A stretch of DNA of 64,000 nt from Paenibacillus massiliensis subsp. panacisoli DSM 21345 (GCF_000426545.1 NZ_AUFO01000019.1:82850-146849); one strand, 5' to 3'. Positions 53,272 to 62,929 are shown, counted from the first letter of the stretch. Translations and numbers: made by a program. Notes: a model not told the origin generated them from the sequence alone.

Positions 53272-53769
53272 ATGGCAGGAAGACAAAAAGAAGATCTGAG
53301 TGAGATTACGTTGCTTGGCAACCAAGGAACCAAGTATACCTTTGAATACGATCCAGGCATTCTGGAGAGCTTCGACAACAAGCATCCATACCGTGATTAT
53401 TTCGTAAAATTCAATTGTCCTGAATTCACCAGTCTGTGTCCGATTACCGGACAGCCGGATTTTGCCACAATCTATATCAGCTATATCCCTGACATCAAGA
53501 TGGTCGAGAGCAAGTCTCTCAAGCTGTATCTGTTCAGCTTCCGTAATCATGGTGATTTTCATGAAGACTGCGTAAATATCATTATGAATGACCTGATCAA
53601 GCTCATGGACCCACGCTACATTGAGGTATGGGGCAAATTCACACCACGAGGCGGTATCTCAATCGACCCTTACACCAACTATGGCAAACCTGGCACGAAA
53701 TATGAGCAAATGGCTGAGCAGCGCATGATGAACCATGATATGTATCCGGAGAACATTGATAACCGTTAA
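53272..53769 (+). CDS. queF: NADPH-dependent preQ1 synthase (7-cyano-7-deazaguanine reductase)
   Basis: QueF reduces the preQ0 nitrile to the preQ1 amine. The nucleophile is Cys56 in [11 protein letters not shown], and the QueF motif is [20 protein letters not shown]. The single-domain form of 165 residues is the Bacillus type. AAGGAG lies before ATG 53272. It closes the queCDEF operon; a tRNA transglycosylase and FolE must be elsewhere. Confidence 0.95.
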   Translation: MAGRQKEDLSEITLLGNQGTKYTFEYDPGILESFDNKHPYRDYFVKFNCPEFTSLCPITGQPDFATIYISYIPDIKMVESKSLKLYLFSFRNHGDFHEDCVNIIMNDLIKLMDPRYIEVWGKFTPRGGISIDPYTNYGKPGTKYEQMAEQRMMNHDMYPENIDNR

Positions 53770-53854
53770 GCGATAAAGTGGCTAAGCAATAAGAGACCAT
53801 CAAGGCTGCGGCGTAGCCTGAACGTGAGGAACGCCTGCAGCACGTACCCTTCCA

Positions 53855-53905
53855 AGGCCGCTCTCTTCATCATTCTGTAGAATGGGTAGAGGGCGGCCTC
53901 TTATT
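53855..53905 (+). terminator. Terminator of the queCDEF operon
   Basis: AGGCCGC (53855-53861) pairs with GCGGCCT (53893-53899), extended by CTCT/AGAG and ATTCT/AGAAT inside. CTTATT follows. Confidence 0.7.
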
Positions 53906-54275
53906 CACATTTCTGTGTTATACTGTTAGCACTTGTTATCTGCATATTTACATAAACATGTTGTGTCAACCACTGACTTCTTACCAGCCTACTCGGTTTG
54001 TTCAGACTAGTACCTTGACCGAATATGATTCCAGGTTGAATGATCTGGAGAACGTAGTAGTTAGCGGAAAACGGGGAAGCTCTAGAGAAACGAAGTGGCC
54101 GCCTTTAAGCTTGCTGTTCAACCGCTCTTCATCATAGATGGAAAGAACAGCAAGCTTAACAGTGGTCGACAGGGCTCCCTGCTTGCAGCGACTCTATACT
54201 CGCATTTGATCTGGTTAAAGTATTAGTTGTCAATACGCATTATGCTGTCACAATGATCTGTAAAGGAGAATGAGC
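53906..54275. other. Leader region of the MFS gene with a 14-bp inverted repeat
   Basis: About 370 bp with no gene. TAAGCTTGCTGTTC (54106-54119) and its exact complement (54145-54158) form a long stem with a 25-nt loop. A second short palindrome AGGGCTCCCT (54171-54180) follows. It matches no riboswitch class I can name. It may be a terminator for upstream transcripts or a regulated leader. Confidence 0.45.
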
Positions 54276-55544
54276 ATGCCCGCCCCTAGTGTCGCCAAGC
54301 CACGAGAGCTCCCAGGGACTCCCTCATCCGGAGCCCAGCCTCAAGGCACGGTCTTTTACATCTTGATTGCCATCAGTCTTGTGCATTTATTCAACGATTC
54401 GATTCAATCCGTCATTCCAGCTATATTCCCGATTTTGAAGCAATCCATGCAGCTAAGCTACACGCAGATCGGCTGGATTGCGTTCACGATTAATTTTACG
54501 GCCTCCATCATGCAGCCCGTCGTCGGCTGGTTCGCGGATCGTCGGCCTACACCAGCCCTGCTACCGATTGGGATGTGCTTTACGTTCACAGGAATGCTCC
54601 TGCTCGCCTTTGCCAAAGATTATAGTGCCGTGCTCGTAGCGGTTACCTTTGTGGGCCTTGGCTCAGCAGCCTTTCACCCTGAAGGGTCGAGGGTATCCCA
54701 TATGGCTGCCGGAGCCCGTCGTGGATTGGCCCAATCTATCTTTCAGGTCGGCGGGAATGCCGGGCAATCCCTGGCCCCGATTCTGACGAGTCTCGTCTTC
54801 ATTCCGCTGGGGCAGTTCGGTGCGATCTGGTTCACTGGAGTCGCTGCTGCAGGGATTGCCGTACAAATCTTCATTGCACGCTGGTATGGCCGCATGCTCA
54901 CTGCTGGAGTCCAGCGGCGGAAGCAGACGAATTCACGCTCGATTCACCCGGATGTCCGGCGACGAATCGCGACGGCTCTCGTACTACTGGTATTGCTGGT
55001 GTTCATTCGCTCATGGTACATCTCCTCCATCGGAAGCTATTACTCCTTCTATCTCATGGAGGTGTTCAAGGTGGATCTGAGCAGTGCGCAGCTGTACATC
55101 TTCCTGTTTCTTGCGGCAGGTGCTGTCGGTACCTTCTTCGGAGGTCCGTTGGCTGATCGCTTCGGGAAACGCAATGTGATTTTCCTGTCGATGGCTTTGG
55201 CTGCGCCAATGGCCCTGCTACTGCCTTATGCCAATCTGTTCTGGACGGGTGTCCTGCTTGCGCTGATCGGATTCATTCTCCTGTCCAGCTTCTCTGTCAC
55301 CGTCGTCTACGCGCAGATGCTGGTACCTGGCAAGATCGGCACCATCTCTGGCCTGATCACCGGGCTTGCCTTCGGTCTGGGTGGGGTGGGTGCCCTCGTC
55401 ATGGGGAACTGGATAGACTTCGCGGGGATTACGACCGTTATGTATGTATCTGGCTTCCTGCCACTGCTCGGCATACTGACTTACCTGCTTCCATCAGACC
55501 GCACGCTGAATCGCTGGGCTGAGGAGAACGGTGCAGAAGTATAG
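54276..55544 (+). CDS. MFS transporter, fosmidomycin-resistance (Fsr) type
   Basis: A 12-helix efflux protein, 422 residues, of the Fsr-like major facilitator group. The first helix region (SLVHLFNDSIQSVIPAIFPILK) and AAFHPEGSRVSHMAAG near residue 130 are typical. A cytoplasmic basic loop (about 210-230) splits the two six-helix halves. The second ATG (54276) has the better spacing to AAAGGAG. Substrate cannot be told from sequence; fosmidomycin resistance is the family name only. Confidence 0.85.
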   Translation: MPAPSVAKPRELPGTPSSGAQPQGTVFYILIAISLVHLFNDSIQSVIPAIFPILKQSMQLSYTQIGWIAFTINFTASIMQPVVGWFADRRPTPALLPIGMCFTFTGMLLLAFAKDYSAVLVAVTFVGLGSAAFHPEGSRVSHMAAGARRGLAQSIFQVGGNAGQSLAPILTSLVFIPLGQFGAIWFTGVAAAGIAVQIFIARWYGRMLTAGVQRRKQTNSRSIHPDVRRRIATALVLLVLLVFIRSWYISSIGSYYSFYLMEVFKVDLSSAQLYIFLFLAAGAVGTFFGGPLADRFGKRNVIFLSMALAAPMALLLPYANLFWTGVLLALIGFILLSSFSVTVVYAQMLVPGKIGTISGLITGLAFGLGGVGALVMGNWIDFAGITTVMYVSGFLPLLGILTYLLPSDRTLNRWAEENGAEV

Positions 55545-55598
55545 ACTTACTTTCATTCGGGATACGCTGATAACTTTACATGCTATTATCTAATAACA

Positions 55599-55640
55599 AA
55601 TACACCTGCAGACCGCCTCTGGCGGCTTTGCAGGTGTATT
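55599..55640. terminator. Bidirectional intrinsic terminator
   Basis: AATACACCTGCA (55599-55610) and TGCAGGTGTATT (55629-55640) form a perfect 12-bp stem, with CCGCC/GGCGG above. It lies between convergent genes. Confidence 0.85.
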
Positions 55641-55659
55641 AGCTTTGTTGGTATACTGG

Positions 55660-56142
55660 TTATTCTGCAGACTTCAGAATATGACTATCGATCTTGATTA
55701 CTGCCTTGCGAATGGTCATATTGCTCCCGGCTTCACAGCATGGGCGATGGATATCCTGTGGCGTGAAGAGCGCGTACATGCCCTCCTCCAAAATAACATC
55801 GATCTCATCAGTCATTTCTCTTGCAAAAAATACAATGTCCTTCTCACTCATTAAATCTTCTTCCACAGGTTGTCCATTCAAGCGGGCCGTACCGATACGC
55901 TCCCGTCCGTGGATCAAGTACTGGATATCGAGAAATCTCTCATGTGCCTCTGGGCGCTTCTCTGCTGTAGGTGCTGTCTCAGCCTCCTGCAGTAGACAAA
56001 AGATCCGATCTCCATCAATATCATATCTACCATTCTCCAAGCCCGAAAAATCCGTCTGCTGCAAAAACGCCATCGCTTGATGAATAGCTGGGTGCAAAAG
56101 CTCTTTCTCTTGCGCCCAGTCCGAAAGTCGACCAATAAACAT
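55660..56142 (-). CDS. YhcH/YjgK/YiaL-family protein (DUF386)
   Basis: A 160-residue cupin-like protein of the family that includes the beta subunit of EbgAC galactosidase and sialic-acid-related NanQ. Recognisable parts are GRYDIDGDRIFCLLQEAETAP, the metal-binding stretch AHERFLDIQYLIHGRERIG, and PQDIHRPCCEAG. AAGGAGCGACGGTA precedes the ATG. No sugar genes adjoin it, so its substrate is open. Confidence 0.85.
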   Translation of the reverse strand: MFIGRLSDWAQEKELLHPAIHQAMAFLQQTDFSGLENGRYDIDGDRIFCLLQEAETAPTAEKRPEAHERFLDIQYLIHGRERIGTARLNGQPVEEDLMSEKDIVFFAREMTDEIDVILEEGMYALFTPQDIHRPCCEAGSNMTIRKAVIKIDSHILKSAE

Positions 56143-56425
56143 TACCGTCGCTCCTTACTTTGCTGAATAGGATGAATTTCACAAATTAGAAAAAAGTAAG
56201 CGGTATCATTATAAACTCTAGATAGGATATTGTATATGCCAAATCGCACAGCACAGGTATATATTGCTTCGTTAGGGTCGTTTTTGAGCGACGTTACGGG
56301 GTTATATTTCTATATGGTTCTACTTATTGATATACACGTTCGTCGGTATTCAGGCATTAATGCTACATTAATCTTGCTGCGTTATAATAGCCGTTGGTTA
56401 GGGTAGGGAAAGAAGGGAGTCATGC

Positions 56426-57655
56426 ATGTTGGAAAAGAGAGGAAAGCCGCGGATTGCGGAATGGAGCGAGCTACGCGGCCTTGCCTTTATGGCTATTGTG
56501 CTGCAGCACAGCATCGGTGAGTATATTTACAGGAGCGATATTTTGCAGCCGGATTCTACCATGCTGGTTATGATCTATCATCTGACCCGTTTTGGCACGC
56601 CGACCTTTGTTTTTCTTTCAGCGGCGCTGCTATTTTATAATCACAAGAACGATGTGAGCTATCCGAAATATATCCAAAGACGGTTTTCTGATATTTTTGT
56701 TCCGTTTATGCTCTGGACCATCATTTACTGGCTGGTGACTCGTATGTGGTCGTCCCATACCTGGACGGAGCCTTCCTTCTGGACGGGGCTATTGAAGGAA
56801 TTTATAATCCCGACTCAAGGTTATCATTTGTGGTTCGTCGTCATGATCTTCCAGTTCTATATTCTGTTCCCTCTTGTTGTGATCGGAGTGAACCGGGTCC
56901 GTAGCGCACTGAATGGTTATGACAGCACCTTCCGCACGCTACTGACCGGAATGCTGTTAGCTGTACTAGGCTGCGCTTATGCGCTCCTGATGCACTGGTC
57001 CTACTATGACATGGCTGACTGGTACGAACGAATGCCAGGCTGGCTCCAACCGTTCATTCAGTTCCGCACTTATAATGTGCTGATGTATTTCTTTTACATT
57101 GCACTGGGAGCCGTATGTGCGGGAATGATAGGGACCTGGCGACGGTGGGTCATGAGAGTCCTGCCCTGGAATGGCATCGTGTTCGTCCTGTTGTACATGA
57201 TTATGGGTTATACCGTGCTGAACCAGTCAGGTACGACCATGAATCTGAACATTTCCACCTATCTCAAGCCAAGCACCTTCCTGTTGATCATTTCGCAGAT
57301 TCTGCTGCTCTATGGTCTGCTACTTCGTACGGATACAGCGGTGGAGCCAGGAGCGTTCCGGAAAATGCTGGCCTGGATGGGCAGCTATTCCTACGGTGCT
57401 TATTTGGCTCATGCGCTGGTGTTGCTACTGGTGTCGCTGTTGACCCGGCAATGGTCCCTGGAAGGCTATCACATGATTGCTACACTATTGACCTTCGCTG
57501 TGGTCACTAGCGTCTCTCTGGCGATTAGCAGAGGCTTGTCCTCGCTTTCTCTTGGCCGCTGGCTCGTGGGTCCTGGCAAAAAGCGTTCTCTGAAGCTGCC
57601 CTGGACACATACCTCTACCTCCGCCGATCAATCGGCAGCTGGAACCAGTCTGTGA
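56426..57655 (+). CDS. Membrane acyltransferase (acyltransferase 3 family)
   Basis: A membrane enzyme of about ten helices that acetylates or otherwise acylates a surface polymer or lipid. The N-terminal ELRGLAFMAIVLQHSIGEY carries the family's essential Arg and His. No extracytoplasmic SGNH domain follows, unlike OatA. At 409 residues it is normal for this group. GGGAG lies 7 nt before the ATG, and a TATAAT (56383-56388) suggests a promoter about 40 nt upstream. Confidence 0.8.
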   Translation: MLEKRGKPRIAEWSELRGLAFMAIVLQHSIGEYIYRSDILQPDSTMLVMIYHLTRFGTPTFVFLSAALLFYNHKNDVSYPKYIQRRFSDIFVPFMLWTIIYWLVTRMWSSHTWTEPSFWTGLLKEFIIPTQGYHLWFVVMIFQFYILFPLVVIGVNRVRSALNGYDSTFRTLLTGMLLAVLGCAYALLMHWSYYDMADWYERMPGWLQPFIQFRTYNVLMYFFYIALGAVCAGMIGTWRRWVMRVLPWNGIVFVLLYMIMGYTVLNQSGTTMNLNISTYLKPSTFLLIISQILLLYGLLLRTDTAVEPGAFRKMLAWMGSYSYGAYLAHALVLLLVSLLTRQWSLEGYHMIATLLTFAVVTSVSLAISRGLSSLSLGRWLVGPGKKRSLKLPWTHTSTSADQSAAGTSL

Positions 57656-57743
57656 ATAAGATAGTATAGAACCTTAATACAAACTTTAAATATTACTTTG
57701 TTGATAGCTGAAGGTCGCGCTGCGTCTTATCGCAGTTGCGGCC

Positions 57744-58259
57744 TTATTTGGAGCACTCAGTGCCTCTACCGGTCGATTTCTGCTCCTTGCATTGAGATGA
57801 ATCCCTGGCGTGGATATCCCGCAATGGTTGATTCACAATCTTCTGCAGCCACACCTTCGCTTGTTGCTGGCGCTGCTCTGCCTCCTTTGGCGTCAGCCTT
57901 CCCTCCTTCAGCATTTGCTGTTGATTATTATTCATGACGAGCATGAGCTGATCAATCAACTGAACCTCATTCCAGCCTCGTTTTGCCTTAGCTAGTTGGG
58001 CAAGCGTCTTGCCTGCTTCAATCTCTTTGTGTATCTCCTTCCGGCTCATGCCGAGCAGTCGAGCTGTCTCTGCCATGAACGAATGCTTGGGTCTATGTGA
58101 TCTGTACAGTAAATGATGACCCGGCTCGGACTTCTGCTCTCTGGATGGTGCAGGATGAGCCGGATGGATCTCGGAGCTATGAGCATGCATGGGCATTGAG
58201 CTCAGCAACAGGACCACAGTGCATCCAATCCATACAGGCCGTTTCCAATGTAATGCCAC
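57744..58259 (-). CDS. Secreted protein of unknown function (YckD-like helical repeat)
   Basis: A 171-residue exported protein with a signal peptide (residues 1-27, ending MHAHS). A His/Pro-rich stretch is followed by a helical region with AETARLLGMSRKEIHKEIEAGKTLAQLAKAKRGW and LKEGRLTPKEAEQ. That pattern recurs in small secreted Firmicutes proteins of unknown role. The C-terminus is polar. It starts at GTG 58259 with AAGGAGG. I cannot assign a function. Confidence 0.65.
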   Translation of the reverse strand: MALHWKRPVWIGCTVVLLLSSMPMHAHSSEIHPAHPAPSREQKSEPGHHLLYRSHRPKHSFMAETARLLGMSRKEIHKEIEAGKTLAQLAKAKRGWNEVQLIDQLMLVMNNNQQQMLKEGRLTPKEAEQRQQQAKVWLQKIVNQPLRDIHARDSSQCKEQKSTGRGTECSK

Positions 58260-58387
58260 GATTATACCTCCTTATTGTCTTGTCTTTTCCTCCAATTCCG
58301 TAATATTATGACATGGATGTCCCAATATTATGCAGAGTTTTCCTATGCTCTATAATGGGGCGTACATTTGAAGGCGGGAGGCTAATT

Positions 58388-59323
58388 ATGAAATGGTACA
58401 CGACATACAAGGATGAGCTGGAGATTGTTTTTGCAGATGCCCGAGAACGGGTCAATCAATTCCCCCTAGCTCTGCGGAACCAAGCTCTTCAGTACATGGA
58501 TCGCTTTGATCCTCTGCAAGAGGACAGTACGCGCAATTACATTTGTTATCTGCTTCCCTACTGGCTGCGTGATTTCACGGGTCTCAGCCATGATGTCTAC
58601 CGCCGATTGGCCCTTGGCAATGTGTTTGTCATGCTGTACTTTCTGCTGCAGGACGATGTGATCGATTCTCAAGCAGAGGATTGCCGCACACAGCTAGTAC
58701 TAGCGAACCTATTCCTAACGGAAAGCCTGGATATATATCAGCGTGACTTTTCCACCAATTCAGCGTTCTGGGGATATTACCGTACATATGTCCATGAATG
58801 GGCCGACAGTGTCGCTGGAGAGCTAACGAAGGATGATTTTCAGCAGGATCGGAGAAAGGTTGCACTGAAGGCTAGCCCGCTCAAGCTCGCTGGTACTGGA
58901 GCCCTGATACTGGCTGGCAAGGAAGACTTTATTTCTGCGGTTACTGGCATGACAGACGACGCATTGGTCGTACTGCAGATGTCCGATGACTGGGCAGACT
59001 GGAGAGAGGATCTGGAGGCAGGAGACTACAACTGTCTGCTATCACTGGTCAGTGCAGAGAATGGACGGAGCTATATGGAAGGGCTGGAAGCCCAGCAGAT
59101 TGAACAGGCTATCTTCCTGCACGATGTCTTGAAGAGATTTGCCTACATCGCAATCGAGATCACAGAGCATCTTGGGCAAGCACAGCCTGTCATTCCGGAT
59201 TTGCATCAATTCGCCGAGGAAATCGCAAAGGAACTGCTGCAGGAAGCCGAAGCACTTGAAGCGGGGAAGCAGCGATTGCAGCGAGGGGGATTGGAGTATT
59301 GGCTGTCTAGACACTTGGAGTGA
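58388..59323 (+). CDS. Class I isoprenoid synthase-fold protein
   Basis: An all-helical cytoplasmic protein, 311 residues, with two Asp-rich metal motifs spaced as in prenyl or terpene synthases: LLQDDVIDSQAED (Asp89, Asp90, Asp93) and MSDDWADWREDLEAGDYN (Asp200, Asp201, Asp204, Glu207, Asp208). KASPLKLAGTGALILAG lies before the second motif, as expected. These residues should hold Mg2+ and a prenyl diphosphate. It matches no well-known enzyme class, so product and acceptor are unknown. CGGGAGG fixes ATG 58388. An NHLP peptide gene follows 143 nt later. Confidence 0.72.
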   Translation: MKWYTTYKDELEIVFADARERVNQFPLALRNQALQYMDRFDPLQEDSTRNYICYLLPYWLRDFTGLSHDVYRRLALGNVFVMLYFLLQDDVIDSQAEDCRTQLVLANLFLTESLDIYQRDFSTNSAFWGYYRTYVHEWADSVAGELTKDDFQQDRRKVALKASPLKLAGTGALILAGKEDFISAVTGMTDDALVVLQMSDDWADWREDLEAGDYNCLLSLVSAENGRSYMEGLEAQQIEQAIFLHDVLKRFAYIAIEITEHLGQAQPVIPDLHQFAEEIAKELLQEAEALEAGKQRLQRGGLEYWLSRHLE

Positions 59324-59466
59324 TCGAGCACAAGTTGCTTGGTATGCTTGGTAGTTTTATAATTTAAAATTGTAACAAAATGTATCATGAATATAGCCTA
59401 ATTCCGAAGCTGCATGCTATACTGGATGGGACAAGCGCTTCATACCCCTAGGAGAGGATGATATGG

Positions 59467-59703
59467 ATGGCTATCAATGAACTTCTTCAAACACAGGTAA
59501 TTCAAAAAGCCTGGGAAGATCCGGAGTTCCGGGAAAGACTGCTGCATGATCCTAAGTCCGTTATTCAAGAGATGCTCGGAATCCAGCTTCCAGAGCATAT
59601 TCAGCTGAAGACATTGGAGGAGACACCTGATCAAATCTATCTGGTGCTGCCGCCGAATCCATCAGGAGTCTTATCAGCCGTTAGACCTCAGGCAAGGTGG
59701 TAA
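59467..59703 (+). CDS. NHLP (nitrile hydratase-like leader) peptide, possible RiPP precursor
   Basis: A 78-residue peptide related to the alpha subunit of nitrile hydratase, as in the NHLP leader family of ribosomally made, modified peptides. Evidence is QKAWEDPEFRERLLHDPKSVIQEML, then LPEHIQLKTLEETPDQIYLVLPPNP, which match the family along most of the length. Only 13 residues follow (SGVLSAVRPQARW), with no Gly-Gly cleavage site and no Cys, so any core is tiny. ATG 59467 lies 9 nt after GGAGAGG. No cyclodehydratase, lanthionine synthetase or peptidase-transporter gene is nearby. Confidence 0.78.
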   Translation: MAINELLQTQVIQKAWEDPEFRERLLHDPKSVIQEMLGIQLPEHIQLKTLEETPDQIYLVLPPNPSGVLSAVRPQARW

Positions 59704-59748
59704 CAGCGTTTAACCGTGGGGAACTGAAGCTCATCGTAGCTTAACCCG

Positions 59749-59773
59749 AAAAAAAAGCCGGAATTATCCGGCT
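59749..59773 (-). terminator. Terminator of the histidine kinase gene
   Basis: AGCCGGA/TCCGGCT (59756-59773) forms the stem, and eight T follow on the minus strand (59749-59756). The kinase stop codon TAA lies in the loop, so gene end and terminator overlap. Confidence 0.82.
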
Positions 59774-61650
59774 GACGGGAATCGGACAACAGCTTCTGTC
59801 CCCACCCCTTTTGAGCTTGTAAATGAAATGCTGCCTCCCATTGCCTCAATAATTCGAAACGTCACCATCATTCCAAGCCCCGTACCTTTTGTCTTGTTGG
59901 AGAAATAAGGTTCTCCGAGACGTGACAATGTCTGAGAGTCCATCCCTTCACCGTTATCCCGAATGTGAATGATGACCTCTTTGCCCTCCTGATATGCCCA
60001 TATGTTGATCTGACCCTCTTCATCCAAAGCTTCAATGCTGTTCTTGATAATATTAATGAACGCCTGCTTCAGCTTGGAGGAGTTCCCACGCACATTCAGT
60101 CCAGGCGGAATATCCAGGTAGATTCGATCTCCCTGCAGATTAGCCATTGGACTGATGATGGCCTCAATATGCCTGAATTCTTCCAGCAGCTGCAGCGTCT
60201 TCACATGGTCAGGCTCTGGCTTGGCGAAGGTGAGGAAATCCGTAATAATACTGGATGCTCTGTCCAGCTCACCGAGAGCAATATCCAGATATCCCTTGTT
60301 CTTGCCCTTCTCCTGACCGCTAATGAGCTGTAGGAAGCCGCGTGTCACTTGTAGAGGATTGCGCACCTCATGAGCTACAGATGCAGCCAGATCACTGATG
60401 ATATCCATCTTCTCCGAGCGCTGAAGCTCATTATTGAACATTTCCAGCTCACGAGAATATTGGACGACCTGACGGTGCTTCTCTGTCAGGCGTCGGCCCA
60501 GAATCGTAATCAGTGAAAGAATGAAGCCAACGACGCCCCATTTCCATAAGAAGAACTCATATTGCCCCTGTCTGACGTAATACAGCAGTAGCTCTCCTAC
60601 AGAGGAGAAGCAGAAGCATGCGAACCCCATGGACATAATCGTAGCTTCCTTACTACCCTTGAGCGCCAGCCGAATGACTGAAGAGAAGAGTAGCAGGAGC
60701 AGTGCGATAAGCTGCACTCCCAGAAGCAGAACGCTAACTACGAAATAGCTATCGTAATAACGGTCGCCCGACGACAAATTAATGACCATGAACACCATGC
60801 AGAACAGAGAGTAGCCTGTTAGCCAAATCCGTGCCCAGCGAATATAACGCTTATCATCCAGAATCTGCTCGAAGAACAGAGCGAGTGCTGGTGACAGCAT
60901 GTACAGTGAAATATCGAATAATTGCAGATATAGCTTGCCACCCTCCCGATAAAACGTGAACAGGAACGGAGAATAAGTGACAATCAACACGCCTACCGAC
61001 AGCACCACGATACATAAAGAAATCCAGAGAAGCAGGTTCGGCCGGAATAAAAAGAATGAGCAAAAAGCCAGAACGGTTGCGATCAGGATAAAGGCTCCAC
61101 CTAGCACGATATCCAGTATATCCTCCCAGATCAGGTCTCCCATCAGCTCCCGATGATCGCCTACGACCACTTTACCGCTAATTCCAACCTTATCCTGACG
61201 GCTGTCCATCCATATGTATAGGTCCTTGCCGCTGTCCTTCTGCTGGATCGGAAGCAGTACCTTGTTCAATTCATAGCTGTAAGGACGGTACGATTCATAC
61301 ATAATCATGTTGTCCTTGTAGATCGTAATGTGCTTCCCGTAAATATTCTGAAAATAGATAGCCGGTATCTCGTCATACAACTGGGGTACCTTCAATCGGA
61401 TCCACGCAGCAGTTACACGTTCAGGCTTGTCCGGCAGAACTTCATCCCCTGTAACCGTCGTCCATGACAGATCCTTGGACAGACCTTCATGAATCGTCCC
61501 TCTCTCACCTGGTCCAGCCCATCTCATATCCCAAGTCGGAATAATCTGATCCGTAGAAGCTACTCGGGTAGCTGATGCAGGTATAGCGCCAACTGCAGCG
61601 AAGATCACTACGATCCAGATAACCGTTATTGCCTTATAAGCGTATTTCAT
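59764..61650 (-). CDS. 7TM-DISM-like sensor histidine kinase
   Basis: A membrane histidine kinase, 628 residues. A signal or anchor helix leads to an extracellular beta-rich 7TMR-DISMED2-like domain (about 40-170). Seven membrane helices (about 185-395) and a short coiled coil follow. The kinase core has the H-box SVAHEVRNPLQVTRGFL, N-box INIIKNSIEAL, G1 IRDNGEGMD and G2 KGTGLGMMV. ATG 61650 follows GAGGTGCC. No response regulator gene adjoins it, so it is an orphan or acts on a distant partner, perhaps Spo0A, as some Bacillales orphan kinases do. Confidence 0.85.
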   Translation of the reverse strand: MKYAYKAITVIWIVVIFAAVGAIPASATRVASTDQIIPTWDMRWAGPGERGTIHEGLSKDLSWTTVTGDEVLPDKPERVTAAWIRLKVPQLYDEIPAIYFQNIYGKHITIYKDNMIMYESYRPYSYELNKVLLPIQQKDSGKDLYIWMDSRQDKVGISGKVVVGDHRELMGDLIWEDILDIVLGGAFILIATVLAFCSFFLFRPNLLLWISLCIVVLSVGVLIVTYSPFLFTFYREGGKLYLQLFDISLYMLSPALALFFEQILDDKRYIRWARIWLTGYSLFCMVFMVINLSSGDRYYDSYFVVSVLLLGVQLIALLLLLFSSVIRLALKGSKEATIMSMGFACFCFSSVGELLLYYVRQGQYEFFLWKWGVVGFILSLITILGRRLTEKHRQVVQYSRELEMFNNELQRSEKMDIISDLAASVAHEVRNPLQVTRGFLQLISGQEKGKNKGYLDIALGELDRASSIITDFLTFAKPEPDHVKTLQLLEEFRHIEAIISPMANLQGDRIYLDIPPGLNVRGNSSKLKQAFINIIKNSIEALDEEGQINIWAYQEGKEVIIHIRDNGEGMDSQTLSRLGEPYFSNKTKGTGLGMMVTFRIIEAMGGSISFTSSKGVGTEAVVRFPSAG

Positions 61651-61794
61651 GCAAGGCACCTCAACAGTTTCATTTTCGATGTAGCCATCCTGTGATTACT
61701 TCTATGATGGAAGTGATAATACTCGCTCAACTTGATGTTACATGTAATAATTCTATAGCCGCGCCTTGAACACCTGCTTGTAGCATGCACAAAC

Positions 61795-62085
61795 TCATCT
61801 GGAGCGAAAGCGGGCCTCCTCATACTGATTCTCAATCATCTCACGCTCCCGCTTCTCAATCTGATCTCTGTATTCCACCCATTGCTTGCTGTCCTCATCC
61901 TCATATATCGTCCATATATCACTGAATAGGTAGTCCCGTAGTTCAACAACCTTGCCCGCCAAAATACCATTTGCCCAGTACAGGCCATCAGGGCGGCGGA
62001 TCACCGTTCGACCGTAACCCGGAGTAGACGCCTTCTGTCCGATTCTGATAGACCTCACCATATGTCCGAGTGTCAGCCAGTCCAT
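61795..62085 (-). CDS. Hypothetical protein, 96 residues
   Basis: A small soluble protein with a beta-rich N-terminus (SIRIGQKASTPGYGRTVIRRPDGLYW) and a charged helical C-terminus (EKREREMIENQYEEARFRSR). GGGAGG precedes ATG 62085; the frame extends upstream without a ribosome site. I do not recognise it. Confidence 0.65.
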   Translation of the reverse strand: MDWLTLGHMVRSIRIGQKASTPGYGRTVIRRPDGLYWANGILAGKVVELRDYLFSDIWTIYEDEDSKQWVEYRDQIEKREREMIENQYEEARFRSR

Positions 62086-62363
62086 TGTGTTACCTCCCGT
62101 TGTTGGGTCCCTTGCTGAAAAAATCAGCGTCAGAAGTGTCCATTTATCATACAGCAATAAGGCATCGGTTGAATAGCCTTTCACTTCCCTAGGTAATATA
62201 TACTTCATCACCCTCATGCGCCGTTTGACCTTGGCGTAGTTGGGGTAAGGTGCCAATAAGAGGCCATAGGTGGCGATGTCTCTTATTCAAGAGAACCATG
62301 ATCATGTTATTTCAGAGGATCAACAAAGATGCACAAGCTAATTTATCAGAGGAGATGATTGTC

Positions 62364-62630
62364 ATGCCTAATGATAACCCGAGACTGAACACGGAGCCGT
62401 CACTGCAGAACGCAGAGACCAACTGGGACAATCTGATGCAGGGAGAATATGAGACGCTTCAAAATGTACCTGATGCAGATGCACTCAGTCCCAACAGCCC
62501 GATTGATTCCTCTGCACCCGAAGAGCTACTTCACGGAATCGACCTGCTGAACGGCTTCGATGGCGAAGAGGATACGCCTCCTGATAACGCTGAAGTGGCG
62601 TCTCCACATCCTGAGCGTACATCAGGCTAA
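62364..62630 (+). CDS. Small acidic hypothetical protein
   Basis: An 88-residue, strongly acidic, Asn/Pro-rich and probably disordered protein (MPNDNPRLNTEPSLQNAE at the start). GAGGAG lies 9 nt before ATG 62364. It begins a run of three small plus-strand genes, each with its own ribosome site. Confidence 0.6.
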   Translation: MPNDNPRLNTEPSLQNAETNWDNLMQGEYETLQNVPDADALSPNSPIDSSAPEELLHGIDLLNGFDGEEDTPPDNAEVASPHPERTSG

Positions 62631-62767
62631 GCTCGAAGCTATGCTTGAAGCTATGCAATGACATAGCTATCACACTGACACAGACTATAATTATGATTCA
62701 AGCCTCCGTTAACCGTTTAAAGTGGTGTCAAGATACTTTATTCGCCGAATTCAAGGAGGGTTACATC

Positions 62768-62929
62768 ATGAGTGAACAACATCGCAAGGTCGATATGGAA
62801 CGTACCGAAGTAAGGAGAACCTCCGATTCCAGCCGGGTAGCCTCCACATTCATCAAGTATGCTGCCTATATTATTATCTTTTTTGGATTTCTGTATTTTC
62901 TGGTCCGCTACGTCTTTCCGATGCTATGA
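62768..62929 (+). CDS. Small single-pass membrane protein
   Basis: A 53-residue protein: a charged N-terminus (MSEQHRKVDMERTEVRR) and one membrane helix (about residues 29-50, aromatic-rich). AAGGAGGG precedes ATG 62768. No function is recognisable. Confidence 0.65.
   Translation: MSEQHRKVDMERTEVRRTSDSSRVASTFIKYAAYIIIFFGFLYFLVRYVFPML

Noticed and set aside
59764..61650. Histidine kinase as part of a RiPP-sensing system with the NHLP peptide
   Set aside because: It is on the opposite strand with its own terminator and no response regulator; proximity alone does not support a functional link.
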